A DNA stretch of 64,000 bases from Rugalucina vietnamica (lineage: Eukaryota > Mollusca > Bivalvia > Lucinida > Lucinidae): positions 60,873,226 through 60,937,225 of the forward strand of contig OZ024871.1 in assembly GCA_964017185.1 (NCBI GenBank), read 5' to 3'. Positions 1 to 11,934 of the stretch are shown here, in pieces. The translations under genes and the position numbers were made by a program. Under the pieces are notes generated by a model. The model made no database searches and had not been told where the DNA came from. It was given only the letters and a program-made list of their open reading frames with translations. The stretch's first letter is position 1. Each line of letters opens with the position of its first letter.

Positions 1-922
1 ATAATTGGTTCACTTGCTCTGAGAAAGTTTGATCAAGATATATGAACAATGTACATGTACTTAGAAATTTACGAGCACATGTAAGTCTGTCACTTAAGCA
101 GACAACTAAATATAACCATAATTAAGGATAATTGAATACAATTATGCATTCATAGAATAAATCATATGAAATAAAAATGATAGAATGCAGATTTTAAATG
201 AACTGTCTAAATAAAAAGATGTTTTGGTTTGAAATATGATCTCTGTCCTTCAGTATTAATGATGACATTATTTGTATGTTCATAAAATTCACATCATATA
301 AGTTGTCGTGTTTTTGTTGTTGTTGTTTTTTCTATATAATGACCATAAATATAATTAACCTTTGATACAATAGAGCAATGACGTGGTTAGTGGTATGTTT
401 TGAGGGGTTTGTGGTGTGTTTTGTGGTGGTTTGTGGTGTTTAGTGCCACCCGTTTTTAAAGCCCCACTAAAGGCCCAGCACTACGGGGTCAGATTTGTGG
501 TAAATTCATTGCATAAAGTCCCGGCTCCCTGGAGACGACTGAAAACAATGTGGAACAACAGCTGAGAGTTGTTCTAATGAAAAATATGAGAGAGAGGCTT
601 AAATTTGCAAATTAAATTAGGACCTTAAAAGTAATTAATTGATTGAAATATAACTAATATCTTACACGCTATAGGACCCTGACATTATGGGACGATTTTT
701 TGAGCAAAAAATGGCAGACAATCTAAAGGTGTTTGGGTTACCTGTCCCCAAACGAAGGTAAAGGAGAACGTCCATTCCTGTATTCAGTTTGCCTAGATTT
801 TGAAAGCCTGCATTGACAAACATGCATAAGTAATGCCTGAAATTGTGTATTATTGTGGAAGCCTGACATCTTGTGCACACAACAAAACAAGTTTGAATTG
901 AAAATTTTATATATACTCGCCA
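1..922. other. Unassigned non-coding stretch
   Basis: I see no gene here. A GT-rich patch lies near 385-445 (repeats of TTTGTGGTG). Short open frames at 662-923 overlap on the minus strand without similarity I recognise and end where the TIR element at 923 begins. Confidence 0.4.
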
Positions 923-1339
923 TACCCTTCCCTCAGAATTACATGTAAAGACATGTCAAAGACATGTCCTTACGCGTAATGCCAGGAATGCGGAGTATTG
1001 GCACATGCTTTTACAGGTTGTGATGTTAACACGTAAACCAGAGGACCATTGGTCCTGAGAACGCTCACCTGAAGCCTGATCTTGGAGTATTAAGTCATAA
1101 TGAAATGACCTTGACCTTGAATACTCACACACCTTTATTGACTTCATAAGTTGTCTGCATCTGCAAAGTTTCAGGTCTCAGGCTGCAATAGTTTCCAAAC
1201 CCAGTCATTTCTGAGAAAACCATAATTTTAATTTTGATATTTAAATGACCTTGGGCCAAGGTCAACAAATGACCTTGGCCTTCACATTAGGTGTACATCT
1301 CTTAGGTCCAAAAAATGGTCTTTGGTCATTAGCCTCTTC

Positions 1340-1926
1340 ATGCTGTGAGCTGCTATAAACCAATTAACACCAATTAGCACCAATTAACTCTACCTGGATT
1401 TTACTGATAATGTTGTGATGCTCAGTGGTCGGAACTTCTTTTCAACATGCATCTGTTGATAAGCCTCCAGTAGCCTGAATTAATCATCAGTTTCTGCATG
1501 CTGTTGTTGTTTATTTCATTTTTCAGCTTTTATGTTTCCAAGCTTATTAAGAAGTAATTATGCTCGGGTTTCCAACTTTATTAACTCATCTCATGTTAAC
1601 ATTGCACGTAAGAGACAGCATATTATTCCAGTATAGTTTTGAAAACTCATCAAGGAACAATGATGCTAGATGATCTCGAAAACTCTGGACTGCTGAAAGT
1701 CTTAAAAGTAAACACTTTTCATCTGTATGTTTGTTTTGTGTCGACAATTGTTTCAGTCATCACAAGATGGAGCTACATGTTTTTGGTTATTATCCTATTC
1801 TATTGGGAGTAAATGTGCCCTTCCAAAAGACAAATCATGGCACATTAACATGGTTTGAGTCGATTCGGAATCAGGTGCTCTACCACTAGTCCACCCCGCT
1901 CTAGTCTAACGGCTTGGCAGTCAAAT
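1340..1926. other. Sequence inserted in the 1037-4682 element; possible tRNA-derived SINE fragment
   Basis: This is not monomer sequence. A short direct repeat of CCAATTAACA-like units lies at 1358-1388. On the minus strand, 1910-1867 reads like a tRNA head with box-A-like TGGACTAGTGGTAGAGCACC, but box B is not evident, so it is at best a broken SINE or tRNA relic. No coding region is recognised. Confidence 0.3.
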
Positions 1927-2590
1927 TTAGCAGTTACACATTAACATATTAGTGAAAAGGGCACCGGGCGTGTTGAAAAGGAAAATGCAAAGTTCCACAT
2001 ACTCCAGACGCACGTCGGAGACGCGTTCAAAACGCGTAATGTGTGAGTCTGGTAAGTTTGGTGTCCTTACGGTGCGCGTCGCTGTAAGCCGCTTAAAGTC
2101 GGTGCGCGTTTCGTGCGCGTTTGGGCTCCAAATGTTTTAAAAATGCTTAAATATTGTCTAGAAGCTCGGAGTGTCTCGGTTCGAATAAGCTCCACGCGCG
2201 TCGGTTGCAGGTGCATTGAATACGCTTTGAATGCGCTTGGTGCACGTTTTAGGCACGCCAGTGTACAGTTCATGTACATGCTCATTCCGATTTTACTAGA
2301 TATTGCTTCAATAACTTGCCAAAAGCGTGTATGAGGTGCACGTTTAACGTTTGATGCGCGCCTGTAGCGCGTGCTTAGCGAGTCTGGGACGGAGCACAAA
2401 CGTACTCCAACATTTTCAGTGTTTTGATATTTTTATACGTTCGGCATATGCCTCAATCTTTCTCTAATGTGTGACTGCTAAAACGACTTAAGGATCGAAA
2501 CACATTTATTTTTATACATCCAACATCTTCAGCGTGTTGAGATTTTTCATACGCTCGGTGCGCCGTTTGGGTCATACATTAGCTATCTGC
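1927..2590. mobile_element. GC-rich MITE-like element (degraded copy of the 48693-49344 family)
   Basis: It starts TAGCAGTTACACATTAAC and aligns along its length with the better-preserved element at 48693-49344, sharing the order head, ACGCGTTCAAAACGCG region, TGCGCGTTTCGTGCGCGTTT block, CTTCAGCGTGTTGA block and tail. CpG-rich CGCG words set it apart from the AT-rich surroundings. The small open frames here (1952-2140, 2067-2399, 2113-2334) come from this repeat and are not genes. Confidence 0.65.
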
Positions 2591-3275
2591 TCTTTTACTA
2601 ATATAAACATTTAGTAATAAAATCACAACTTCACATTTTGTTTTCGAAACCAGTTCTTATCTAATATGGCGCGACCTCCTGTGACCTGTCAGTCAATCGT
2701 TGAGATATTAATACGCCATCTAGAAGTTCAAATTACAGAAAAAGAACTTATATAAATGTGTTCGAAAGCTTCAAACATAAACGATTTTATGTTTCAAATG
2801 TATTGATGCAATAAATAAGTCGTCTTCCCGTTTTATTTTTGTGACATTCGTTTGAAATATTGGGACTATTTTTTAAGGCATTCTATGCAATGTGGTTGGT
2901 AATGAGGCACTTTCATTGATCGTCTGGTAGATTACGCCAGAAAATTAAATTCTAAAATATTTATTCCGTAACGCAGAAAAACGGCTGAAAAAACGATTCC
3001 TATTATTTTTTGTGAGGATTCCATTTCTTTCTATAAAAGAAATAATTATGACAAAATTCATCTTTTTCTTAAAAAATAATCAACTCCCATACCTGGTTGT
3101 TACGTTATCAGGTTACACTTTTGATAATCTCTTGCAGCAAGACCGGTCGATATTAACGAAAAGCACATGTACGCACAGCGGGATTACAGCATAAGTACCA
3201 ACCCGAGGATACCCGCCAAAACGCGATTTTAACGGGTAAAGTCGGGTCCAAAACCTAAGACGATGTACACGTTAT
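2591..3275. other. Unassigned AT-rich stretch
   Basis: No gene or repeat recognised. It ends where tandem monomers of the surrounding Helentron-like element resume (near 3280). Confidence 0.35.
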
Positions 3276-5215
3276 GTTAATTACTTACCTTCATTGACTC
3301 CATTAGTTGTCTGCATCTAGCAACTTTCAGGTCTCAGGCTGCAACAGTTTGTTTTCGCCTTTTCCCATGTGAAAGCCTATGTTTCCAAATTTGACCTTGC
3401 CGTAAAATAGGTCAAAGTCATCCAAGGGTCATGGGCTGGAATGGGCTGGAGTCCCAAATGCTACATACCAAGTTTCCTGAAAATCGGCCCACCGGTTCTG
3501 GAAAAGAAGATTTTTGAAAGGTTTTTACCATATATGGGCTTGGTGGCCATCTTGGTCATGTGACCTGGATTTCGCGATCAAACTTTCTTCTCCCCTACCC
3601 TGGATGCTCCACATAAAATTTCACATTGATTGGCCGCGCAGTTTCAGAGAAGAAGATCTTTGTAAGGTGTGTATGGACAACAGACTGGCCAAGGTCAAGA
3701 GATGACCTTGACCTATATTAATCACATACCTTCATCTACTCCATTAGTTGTTTGCATCTACCACTTTTCAGGCCTCAGGCTGCAATAGTTTTCAAAAAAT
3801 CCATAGTTTTCACTTTTTCCTATGTAAAAGCCTATGTTTCCAAATTTGACCTTGTCGTAAAATAGGTCAAGGTCATCCAAGGGTCATCATTTTATCAAAC
3901 TATGATGGGCTGAGGTCCTTGATGCCACATACCAAGTTTCGCGGAAATTGGCCTACCGGTTCTGGAGAAGAAGATTTTTGAGTGGTTTTTATCATATATG
4001 GGCGTGGCGGCCATCTTGGTCATGTGACCTGGATTTCGTGATCAAACTTTCATCTCCCCTACCCATGGATGCTCCACATAAAATTTCACTTTGATTGGCC
4101 AAGAAGTTTCAGAGAAGAAGATCTTTGAAAAGTGTGTATGGACAACAGACTGGCCAAGGTCAAGAGATGACCTTGACCTATATTAATCACACACCTTCAT
4201 CTACTCTATTAGTTGTTTGCATCTACCACTTTTCAGGCCTCAGGCTGCAATAGTTTTCAAAAAATCCATAGTTTTCACTTTTTCCCATGTAAAAGCCTAT
4301 GTTTCCAAATTTGACCTTGCCGTAAAATAGGTCAAGGTCATCCAAGGGTCATCATTTTATCAAACTATGATGGGCTGAAGTCCCCAATGCTACATACCAA
4401 GTTTCGTGGAAATCGGCCCACCGGTTCTGGAGAAGAAGATTTTTGAAGGGTTTTTACCATATATGGGCGTGGCGGCCATCTTGGTCATGTGACCTGGATT
4501 TCGCGATCAAACTTGAAATGCCACTACCCAAGGAGGCTCCACATAAAATTTCAACTAGATCGGCCAAGCGGTTTCAGAGGAGAAGATCTTTGAAATTGTG
4601 GACGACGGACGACGGATGGACGGACGCCGGATCATGGCGATCCTATAAGCTCACCTTGTGAGCTTTCGGCTCAGGTGAGCTAAAAATGCCAGAATAGCAG
4701 TCTGCTAGTAAATATGTTAAAAAATTACAGCTTATGACGTGTAAAAACGCGTCATTACATGTTACAACCTGTAACTTTTTACATGTCTTTCTAGTTTTAC
4801 GTGTAAAAAATGCCATGTAGTCACTTCGGTTTCTTCTCTAAAAATGCCAGTAATGCGTAAAATTTTACATGTCACTTTTTACATGTAAAAATTACGCATT
4901 TCTGGCAGTAACAAGTAAAAATTGCCATGTCGAATTTTCGTTCAAAGGTTAACTAACGGTCATGTCAGTATACAATAATTACATAAGCGTATGCTTTAAA
5001 TAGGCTTTATATGACCTAGTACACAGGCTATTTCTTTACTAATATGTGTATTGCCCTGAAATTGCAATTTGCAGTTTCAGGGGCACAAAATTAGTTATAG
5101 TTCGTAGAAGATTTCCAGATCTATGCTATTAGCACATAAGGAAGGTAATATACAGCCTTCATATCATGCGCTATGCCACTCAAAGCAATAGTAAAGAGAG
5201 AAAAAATAATAATAA

Positions 5216-6507
5216 CCCCTGCGAAAATTAGTTCTTAATTGATGAACTGTTCTTGAACTGCTCTTAAGAGTTCTTAATCTGTTCATAAAGGATTTCAAGA
5301 ACATTTGTACTTGAACTGTTCAAGAACACACTTCAAGAACGGTTCAAAAACTTTTTAAGAACTCCTCAAGTTCGTAAATTGTTCTTCAATAGTTCTTGAA
5401 CATTTTAAGGACTTTTGTTGAACATATTATTGACATAGATGTTCTTGAACTGTTCTTAAATTTGTACTTGAACATTTTAAGGACTTTTCTTGAACATCTT
5501 GTCGATTTAGGCGTTCTTGAACTGTTCTTAAATTTGTTCTTGAGTCATTTCAAAGACTTTTCGTGAACAAGGGTTATAAGGCAAATGTTCTTATTTTGTT
5601 CATAAATTTGTCTGAATGATTCAGAAGGAAGTCATGTGACACCTAGGCATGCTGGGACTTTCCTTTTCTAAATGTCTTCTGCAGAAGAAAGGTCAGATTC
5701 AACAGAAATCTCTATTTAGTAGGTTTTTACTTACGCTTAAGATCTGACTGATAGAGGGAAAATGACAGAAACATGTCAAGAAAATATTTAAGAATTAGGT
5801 TGCTGCTTGTACATGCCTATTGTTTATGTATTGCACTGAAATTCATTTTTGTACCTAATATCCTTACCCCACCCACTTCAAATACATGTAATACACACAC
5901 TTAGCTTGAAAATTGAATATCTTTTGGACCAGTGGGTGGATTTTGACCAAACTTTCTTAGATGCATGGTTAGGAGAGGGGAAAGACTTGATTAGATTTTG
6001 GGGACCGTGACCTAATTTTTAAGGTCACCGGCGGATGAAAAGTGTTCAAATTAGCATTTGTGATGCAACATTTTCAGATCAAATGGATGGTTTCAGACCA
6101 AACTTACACAGAAACATTATTAGGAGGAAACCTAGAGTTGATTAGATTTTGGTGACCGTTAAACCACATTTTCAAGGTCACCAGACTTTTAAATATTTTG
6201 AAATTAGCAGGTAAAGAACAGTTCAAAAACTGGTCCTGAGTAGTTAAAGAAAAAAGATTCTTGAAAAGTTCATGAACTGCTCTGAAAGTGTTCAAGAACA
6301 GTTCAAGTATATTTTAAGAAATGTTAAATTGGACAAATTTTAAGAATGATTATTCTTGAAAAGTTCATGAAAGCTGTCTTTAAGGTCATTTCAAGAATAT
6401 TCTGTCCTTACAAATTTGTCCAATTTAACATCTCTTAAAATGTACTTGAACTGTTCTTGAACAGTGAAAGAACTTTTCATGAACTGTTCCTAAAAATTTC
6501 GCAGGGG
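5216..6507. mobile_element. 1.29-kb TIR element, arms of GTTCTTGAAC words, unique core
   Basis: The termini CCCCTGCGAAA (5216) and TTTCGCAGGGG (6507) are inverted. The left arm (5216-5610) is packed with GTTCTTGAAC/TTCAAGAAC words, as is the right arm (about 6210-6507). The core at 5611-5908 aligns in reverse complement, with about 70-80% identity by eye, to 46965-47264 in another element. The core edge (5611-5624) still reads TCTGAATGATTCAG, which is the arm word of that other copy. A stretch at 5930-6210 holds AGGTCA-type sequence like the 50191 element. The target duplication is not intact: TAA on the left, AAT on the right. No transposase is present. Confidence 0.7.
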
Positions 6508-7149
6508 AATACTAATAAATACAAAAAAACTTGTCCATTAAAACCATCCTACATTGTACCTCTTGGATCAGCGCAAATGATTTTACATACAATCAGATGC
6601 TTCACAGTTCGATATGCGTGACACAAAGCAGAGAATTTATTTAAAATTAAGCATATTTTTGAAATTCTAAAACAAAATAAGACAGTTTGATGCTTGAAAC
6701 ACACTTTATTGATTTAACCATGTTGCATATTTATAACTTTTCTTTATATTTGAAAGATTGATCTAAAATCATGACATGCAGGCAAAATTCATTACAGTGT
6801 ACATGTATATTGTGAGTCAAGTGCAGTCACATAAAATGGAACAACATAAAAATACAGGCCTCTCTACATACTATACTAAAATAATGTTTAAATTCTTACT
6901 TTGCTGCTGCACTAACTCTTTCATAGTACTCAACTCCTTTATATAATATGTATGCCAATCAAACTTAAAATAATACCATCACATTCCCTCCAATATTCAA
7001 ACACAGGAAATGAGTCATTAAATATGTCTGCCAAATCTTGGCTTTTCATTGGATAGATATTTAAATACAATTTGGCTACATGGCAAAAAAACTCACTTTT
7101 ACATATTTTTACGGGTTGAAAATTTTCTAAGTCCACAAATTGTTCATTT
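6508..7149. other. Residual AT-rich part of the 923-9420 element
   Basis: No gene recognised. It lies between the nested 5216-6507 element and the right arm of the surrounding TIR element. The minus-strand open frame at 6939-7136 has no similarity I recognise. Confidence 0.3.
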
Positions 7150-7312
7150 TACAGGCTTGATTTTGTCTATGTTGAAGTTTTGACGTGTTTTGCCAGATGA
7201 AATATCTTTAAGTCCGAGGTTTTACGTGTCAAGACATGTAAAATTATAGTTTTACACTTAAAGACGTGTAAAACTTTACACATTTCGCCAGGTTGGAGGA
7301 TGCTTTTTTTGT

Positions 7313-9301
7313 TAGCTCACCTGAGCCGAAGGCTCACAGGTGAGCTGATAGTATACCCATGCTCCGTCGTCCGTCCGTCCGTCGTCCGTCGTCCGTCCGT
7401 CGTCCGTCGTTCACAATTTCAAAGATCTTCTCCTCTGAAACCGCTGGGCCAATCAAAGCCAAACTTCATGTGGAGCATCCTTAGGAAGGGGGAACGAAAG
7501 TTTATATAAATGGTCCAGGTCACATGACCAAGATGGCCGCCATGGCTATAAATAGAAAAAACCTTTAAAAATCTTCTTCTCCAGAACCAGTGGGCCGATT
7601 TCCACGAAACTTGGTATGTAGCATTTGGGACGCGGGCCCATCATAATTTATATAAATCATGACCCTGGGATGACCTTGACCTATTTTACGGCAAGGTCAA
7701 CTTAGGTCGCCAATGCATTTGAATGGGAAAAAATGGTAAAATGCTATTTAATGGGTAAAACTTACTGGGAATAGGCAAATGGACAGAAGATTAATGTTAA
7801 TAGAAAATTTTAGCCCCTGGGGGATTGTCTGCCCCTGCCCCGGGGCTATATACATGTATATTTCCATAGTAATGAAACATCTTCGCCCCTGAAACCGCTT
7901 GGCCAATCAAAGCCAAACTTCACGTGGAGCATCCTTGGGAAGGGGGAAAGAAAGTTTATATAAATGGTCAAGGTCACATGACCAAGATGGCCGCCATGGC
8001 TATAAATAGAAAAAACCTTTAAAATCTTCTTCTCCAGAACCAAAAGGCTAATGGTATTGAAACTTGGTGTGAAGCATCAGGCAATGGAGCTCTACAAAGT
8101 TTATATAAATCATGACCCTGGGATGACCCTGACCTATTTTATGGCAAGGTCAACATAGGTCGCTCATGCATTTGAATGGGAAAAAGTGTTAAAATGTCAT
8201 TTGTAGGGAACAACTTGCAGGAAATGGGCTTAAGATTGATGATGCTGAAAAAATTTGGACCCCAGGGGTCTGTCTGCCCCCACCCCGGGGCAATATACAT
8301 GTATATTACAGTGATGTTCAAAGATCTTCTTCTCTGAAACCGCTTGGGCAATCAAAGCCAAACTTTATGTGGAGCTTTCTTAGGAAGAGTGAATGAAAGT
8401 TTGTATAAATGGTCAAGGTCACATGACCAAGATGGCCGCCATGGCTATAAATAGCAAAAACCTTTAAAAATCTTCTTCTCCCGTACCAGAAGGCCTATGA
8501 TTTTGAAACTTGGCATGAAGCATCAGGCAATGGAGCTCTACAAAGTTTATATAAATCATGACCTTGGGATGACCTTGACCTTTTTTACAGCAAGGTCAAC
8601 TTAGGCCGCCTATGCATTTGAATGGGAAAAAAATAGGAAAATGTCATTTAATGGCAAAAAACTTGCTAGGAATAAGCAAATGGACAGAATATTCATGTTT
8701 ATGAAAATATTTTGGGCCAGAGAGTTGTCTGCCCCTGCCCCAGGGCTATGTACATGTGTATGACCATAATATTCAAACATCTTCTCTGAAACTGCTTGGC
8801 CAATCAAAGCCAAACTTTATGTGGATCATTCTTAGGAAGAGTGAATGAAAGCTTGTATAAATGGTCAAGGTCACATGACCAAGATGGCCGCCATGGCTAT
8901 AAATAACAAAAACCTTTAAAAATCTTCTTCTCCAGAACCAGAAGGTCTATGATTTTGAAACTTGGCATGAAGCATCAGGCAATGGAGCTCTACAAAGTTT
9001 ATATAAATCATGACCCTGGGATGACCTTGACCTTTTTTTTATGGCAAGCTCAACTTAGGTTGTCTATGCATTTGAATGGGGAAAATTGTTACAATGTCAT
9101 TTGAAGGGCAAAACTTGCAGTAAATTGGCAAATGGACCGAATCTTTATGATTTAAAAAAGAAATTGACTCCAGAGGTTGCTCTGACCCTGCCCTGGGGTT
9201 ATATACATGTATATGGTTATATACATGTATATTGTCATTCTAGTCAAACAAGTTTATCTCAGGTCTCAGGTGAGCGTTTACAGGACCATTGGTCCTCTGG
9301 T
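7313..9301 (+). mobile_element. Helentron-like (HINE) tandem-repeat element, four monomers
   Basis: The head TAGCTCACCTGAGCC pairs with the subterminal CTCAGGTGAGCG near 9266. The tail ends with the hairpin AGGACCATTGGTCCT followed by CTGGT. After a (CCGTCCGT) patch (7360-7412), four monomers of about 450 bp begin near 7429, 7881, 8328 and 8782, judged by the repeated GAAACCGCTTGGCCAATC. Each monomer carries CAAGATGGCCGCCATG and TGACCTTGACC. Flanks on both sides are ACATGTAAA-word arms of the 923-9420 element. Non-autonomous: no Rep or helicase sequence. Confidence 0.75.
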
Positions 9302-9420
9302 TTTACATGGTATGACACGTTTTTACATGTAAAATTCATGCTTTGACATGTATTGACGGGCTCTTTTACACGTCATGCCATGTAAATTGGAATTTTACAT
9401 GTAATTCTGAGGTAAGGGTA

Positions 9421-9775
9421 ACATTAGTTTTTGGGGGGCAGGGGTAATTTTTTGACAAAAAAATTTGATACCAAAAACCAAGATTTTCTTAAGCATTGAG
9501 CGAAATGCATGGTAAAATAATATTTGCAGCATAAAACTATGCTGCAAATGGTCACATTTTGATAAAAACGAGTTAAAATATTTCAATGTTTTTATATTTT
9601 GTCAAATAATTATTTTATCTATAACTTTTGAACATTGCCTGTAAAGCCTATTTCCTACACTGTCATCATTTAGGTGTATCACAAATACATACTGTCTACA
9701 TGAAATTCAAAGTGAATACTCTACATATCTGATAATGATAAATCGACTATCTCTGCTTTAAGGCTAGTATAGTCT
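9421..9775. other. Unassigned spacer
   Basis: I see only AT-rich sequence with homopolymer patches and no supported gene. Confidence 0.3.
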
Positions 9776-11570
9776 GATTTTTTTCAATGTGCAGGGCGGA
9801 GCCTGTCAATTTTTGATTGACAATGACAAAGTTGACCATTACATTTAAAAATAGGTAGTTCTCATTTGGACTGTTACTTTGACCCACTTGTTATTGTTGA
9901 ATCAATCAGTGTCAAAATTAAACCTCATGCACTGAAAATGATGGGTAAACACATACTGTCATAGACAAAATATTCTGTACTACATGACTGTATTTATGTA
10001 TGACCATATTGAAAATTCCCTCAGTAAATGCCTGGTAAACATTCTTGTTGTATGACTCTCTGTTTTGTGTTTCAAGTTTAAAACTTTAATTCTGATACAA
10101 TCATCAAATATCAAATGATGCAGGCTTACTTTAAATTACTAATTTACCAATGAAGGTGGCAGAAAAAGGTGCAATAACTACAGTACGGATCTGTAAAGTG
10201 ATACTGACAGCTCATTAAAGTTAGCAGCGAATCTGTTGCAGCAGCAGCCAAAAAAACAAACGAACAAAATAAAAAACGGTCAAGTTAGCTGCAGCGAAAC
10301 TTTTTGCCACCTATTGTCTATTGTTCATACAGACAAGGCTCCAGAGTATCATCGTCTGTCTTGAAGCTTACACCGATGAGCAAATCACTAAGGTGAGCTA
10401 TGGCACAATTCGGTCTCTCGTTTTCATTTAAGTCTGTCTATGAGCGCTATAAGATGATGAATGTCATCACAAACAGACGTTTTTACCCCACCTATTACCC
10501 AGTCTATGGACACTTTTACTGTTGGCAGGGAACTTTATGGGTGGGATAGAAAAGTCTTGTTTGCAGCATAAGTATTCGTTTTCTATAGCACTCACAGCCA
10601 GAGGAAACTGTAAAAAATCAACAACATTTTCCATAAAGTTGGTAATATGAGGTCTAGAAAAGTTGTGTTGCAGCATTCATCATCATTTTCTACATAGCGA
10701 TCACAGCCAGACGAAAAAGAAAAAAAATAATAAGAAGAACAAAATAATAAAAAAAAGGTGACAAACATTTCCACTTAGAACTTTTCTACATGGAACTTTT
10801 TTCGTAGGTGACGTCGAAAAGATGTGATTGTGACAAAAAATGTCATTTTCTTATGCGTTATCTCCCAGATTAAAGCCAAAACATTCTGCCACAAAAATGT
10901 TTGCTGCAAGCGAAATTGATGGTTACTTGACTGTTTTTGGTTGTAGCAAAATAGCTGCTTACTTGACCAATTTCGCTGCAGCAAAATTGCCGCTAACTTG
11001 ACTGTATTTTGCTGCAGCAAATTCAATTCTAAAGCTGCAAGCAAAATTGCCGTTAACTTGACTGCTTTTGCTGTAGCAAAATTGCTGCTACATGTAACAT
11101 GACCGATTTTGCTGCAGAAAAATTGCTGCTATCTTGACCGTTTTTGATGCAGCAAATTTGCTGCTAATTTGACCGAGCTGACCTTGTAGGAAAAATAAGT
11201 AAAATCAGCTGGTTCTCCGAATCGCTTTATTTTTTCGAATGGTACTTTTATATTGACCTTCTACTGCGGTCATGTACCATCAGTAAAGCAAAGAGTTGAC
11301 AAAAATAGAGGCATTGGCTAACTTGATAGAAATATTTGAGTGTAGCTGTATGGTTATATTTTAAAAACAAAATGTTTATGTTTTTGTGTTTCTACCATAC
11401 ACTTCACCTATTTTGAAATCATTCAGGTGAAACACAGGTATAGCACAAAGACAACAAGCATAGTCACCTTTACTTCAATTATACATTGTCAGCTCTGGGA
11501 CCCTTTCTCAACAATGAAATCATCCAAGGCTGGGCTTAACTAAGCCCTGCCCTGCACATTGAAAAAAATC
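9776..11570. mobile_element. Probable TIR element enclosing a second TIR element
   Basis: A 22-nt exact inverted pair, containing TTTTTTTCAATGTGCAGGGC, occurs at 9776-9797 and, reversed, at about 11548-11570. The enclosed 1.8 kb includes the CTGCAGCAAA-word element at about 10208-11172. No transposase is present. The outer boundaries could extend a little beyond the pair; no target duplication was found. Confidence 0.4.
10208..11172. mobile_element. TIR element with TTTGCTGCAGCAAA-word arms
   Basis: The left end CAGCTCATTAAAGTTAGCAG matches the complement of the right end (CAGCTCGGTCAAATTAGCAG) imperfectly. The right arm (10890-11172) has many TTTTGCTGCAGCAAAATTGC words spaced by AACTTGAC-like linkers; the left arm (10208-10300) has fewer. 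The core at 10490-10790 contains a diverged internal duplication around TCTAGAAAAGT...CACAGCCAGA. The minus-strand frames at 10467-11044 follow this repeat and have no recognised product. Confidence 0.5.
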
Positions 11571-11934
11571 CAAGTATAAATATTTGCCCACTTATTTTGA
11601 GCAACACAGTTTGTTTGACATAACATTTAGCAAAACTTAGAGCCCGATGACTATGTAGACCATGACTTGCCTAAAATATGCTAAACACAAGCTTACATGT
11701 TACTAAGCCAAGACAAGGGTATGGGTCACCACTTAGACATAAACAAACACATTCAACAGACACTCTAATTTCTAAAGCCTAACCAGTAATGCTCATCAAA
11801 CTTCACCATAATTGTGTCTGGATGAAGAACACAGGACAGACTTTCACCTGATGTGGCTACTTTTTCAAACACTAGGTCATGTTCCACCAGGTAGAAATAT
11901 GTATATAAACAAGCTACAGTCCTCAACAAAATTT
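11173..11934. other. Unassigned spacer
   Basis: No gene or repeat recognised apart from the inverted copy ending near 11570. The minus-strand frame at 11765-11998 runs into the large inverted repeat and is not supported as a gene. Confidence 0.3.

Larger units (their letters stand above)
1037..4682 (-). mobile_element. Helentron-like (HINE) tandem-repeat element, minus orientation, interrupted
   Basis: Read on the minus strand, the head near 4682 is TAGCTCACCTGAGCC, followed by a (CCGT)n-like patch (4590-4625). Tandem monomers of roughly 450 bp follow (about 3280-4590, a further piece at 1075-1330), and the tail near 1037-1070 has a CTCAGGTGAGCG-like subterminal inverted copy and the hairpin AGGACCATTGGTCCT. 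This end structure matches non-autonomous Helentrons (established for that group). About 1.9 kb of unrelated sequence (1340-3270) splits the monomers. No protein is encoded. Confidence 0.65.
923..9420. mobile_element. TIR element with ACATGTAAA-word arms, holding three nested insertions
   Basis: The ends match as an inverted repeat of about 27 nt: TACCCTTCCCTCAGAATTAC starting at 923, and its near-complement ending at 9420. Sequence next to both ends and around the nested elements (923-1036, 4683-4930, 7150-7312, 9302-9420) is dense in TTTTACATGTAAAA and ACGTGTAAAA words. Removing the insertions 1037-4682, 5216-6507 and 7313-9301 leaves about 1.57 kb, near the size of the related-looking elements at 5216 and 46381. 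A short stretch near 5040-5075 (TGTATTGCCCTGAAATT) resembles their shared core. No transposase is present, so it is non-autonomous. No clear target duplication was found. Inference: one old element split by later insertions. Confidence 0.5.

Noticed and set aside
1952-2399. GC-rich open frames on both strands around 2 kb
   Set aside because: They lie in a degraded MITE whose better copy at 48693-49344 is clearly non-coding.
3514-4661. Repeated small frames beginning MKGFYHIWAWRPSWSCDLDF
   Set aside because: The same translation appears wherever minus-orientation monomers of the AGCTCACC family occur (also 35957-36217), so it is a repeat shadow and not a gene.
5216-6507. GTTCTTGAAC arrays as heat-shock elements or steroid response elements
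   Set aside because: Single TTCnnGAA units fit, but spacing between units is irregular and the words make up the whole TIR arm, so a structural role in the element is the simpler view.
7360-7412. GTCCGTCCGTCG arrays as possible CRISPR-like or telomere-like repeats
   Set aside because: Units are 4-5 nt, imperfect, without spacers, and always sit just after the head of Helentron-like elements. It is a microsatellite patch in a eukaryotic mobile element.
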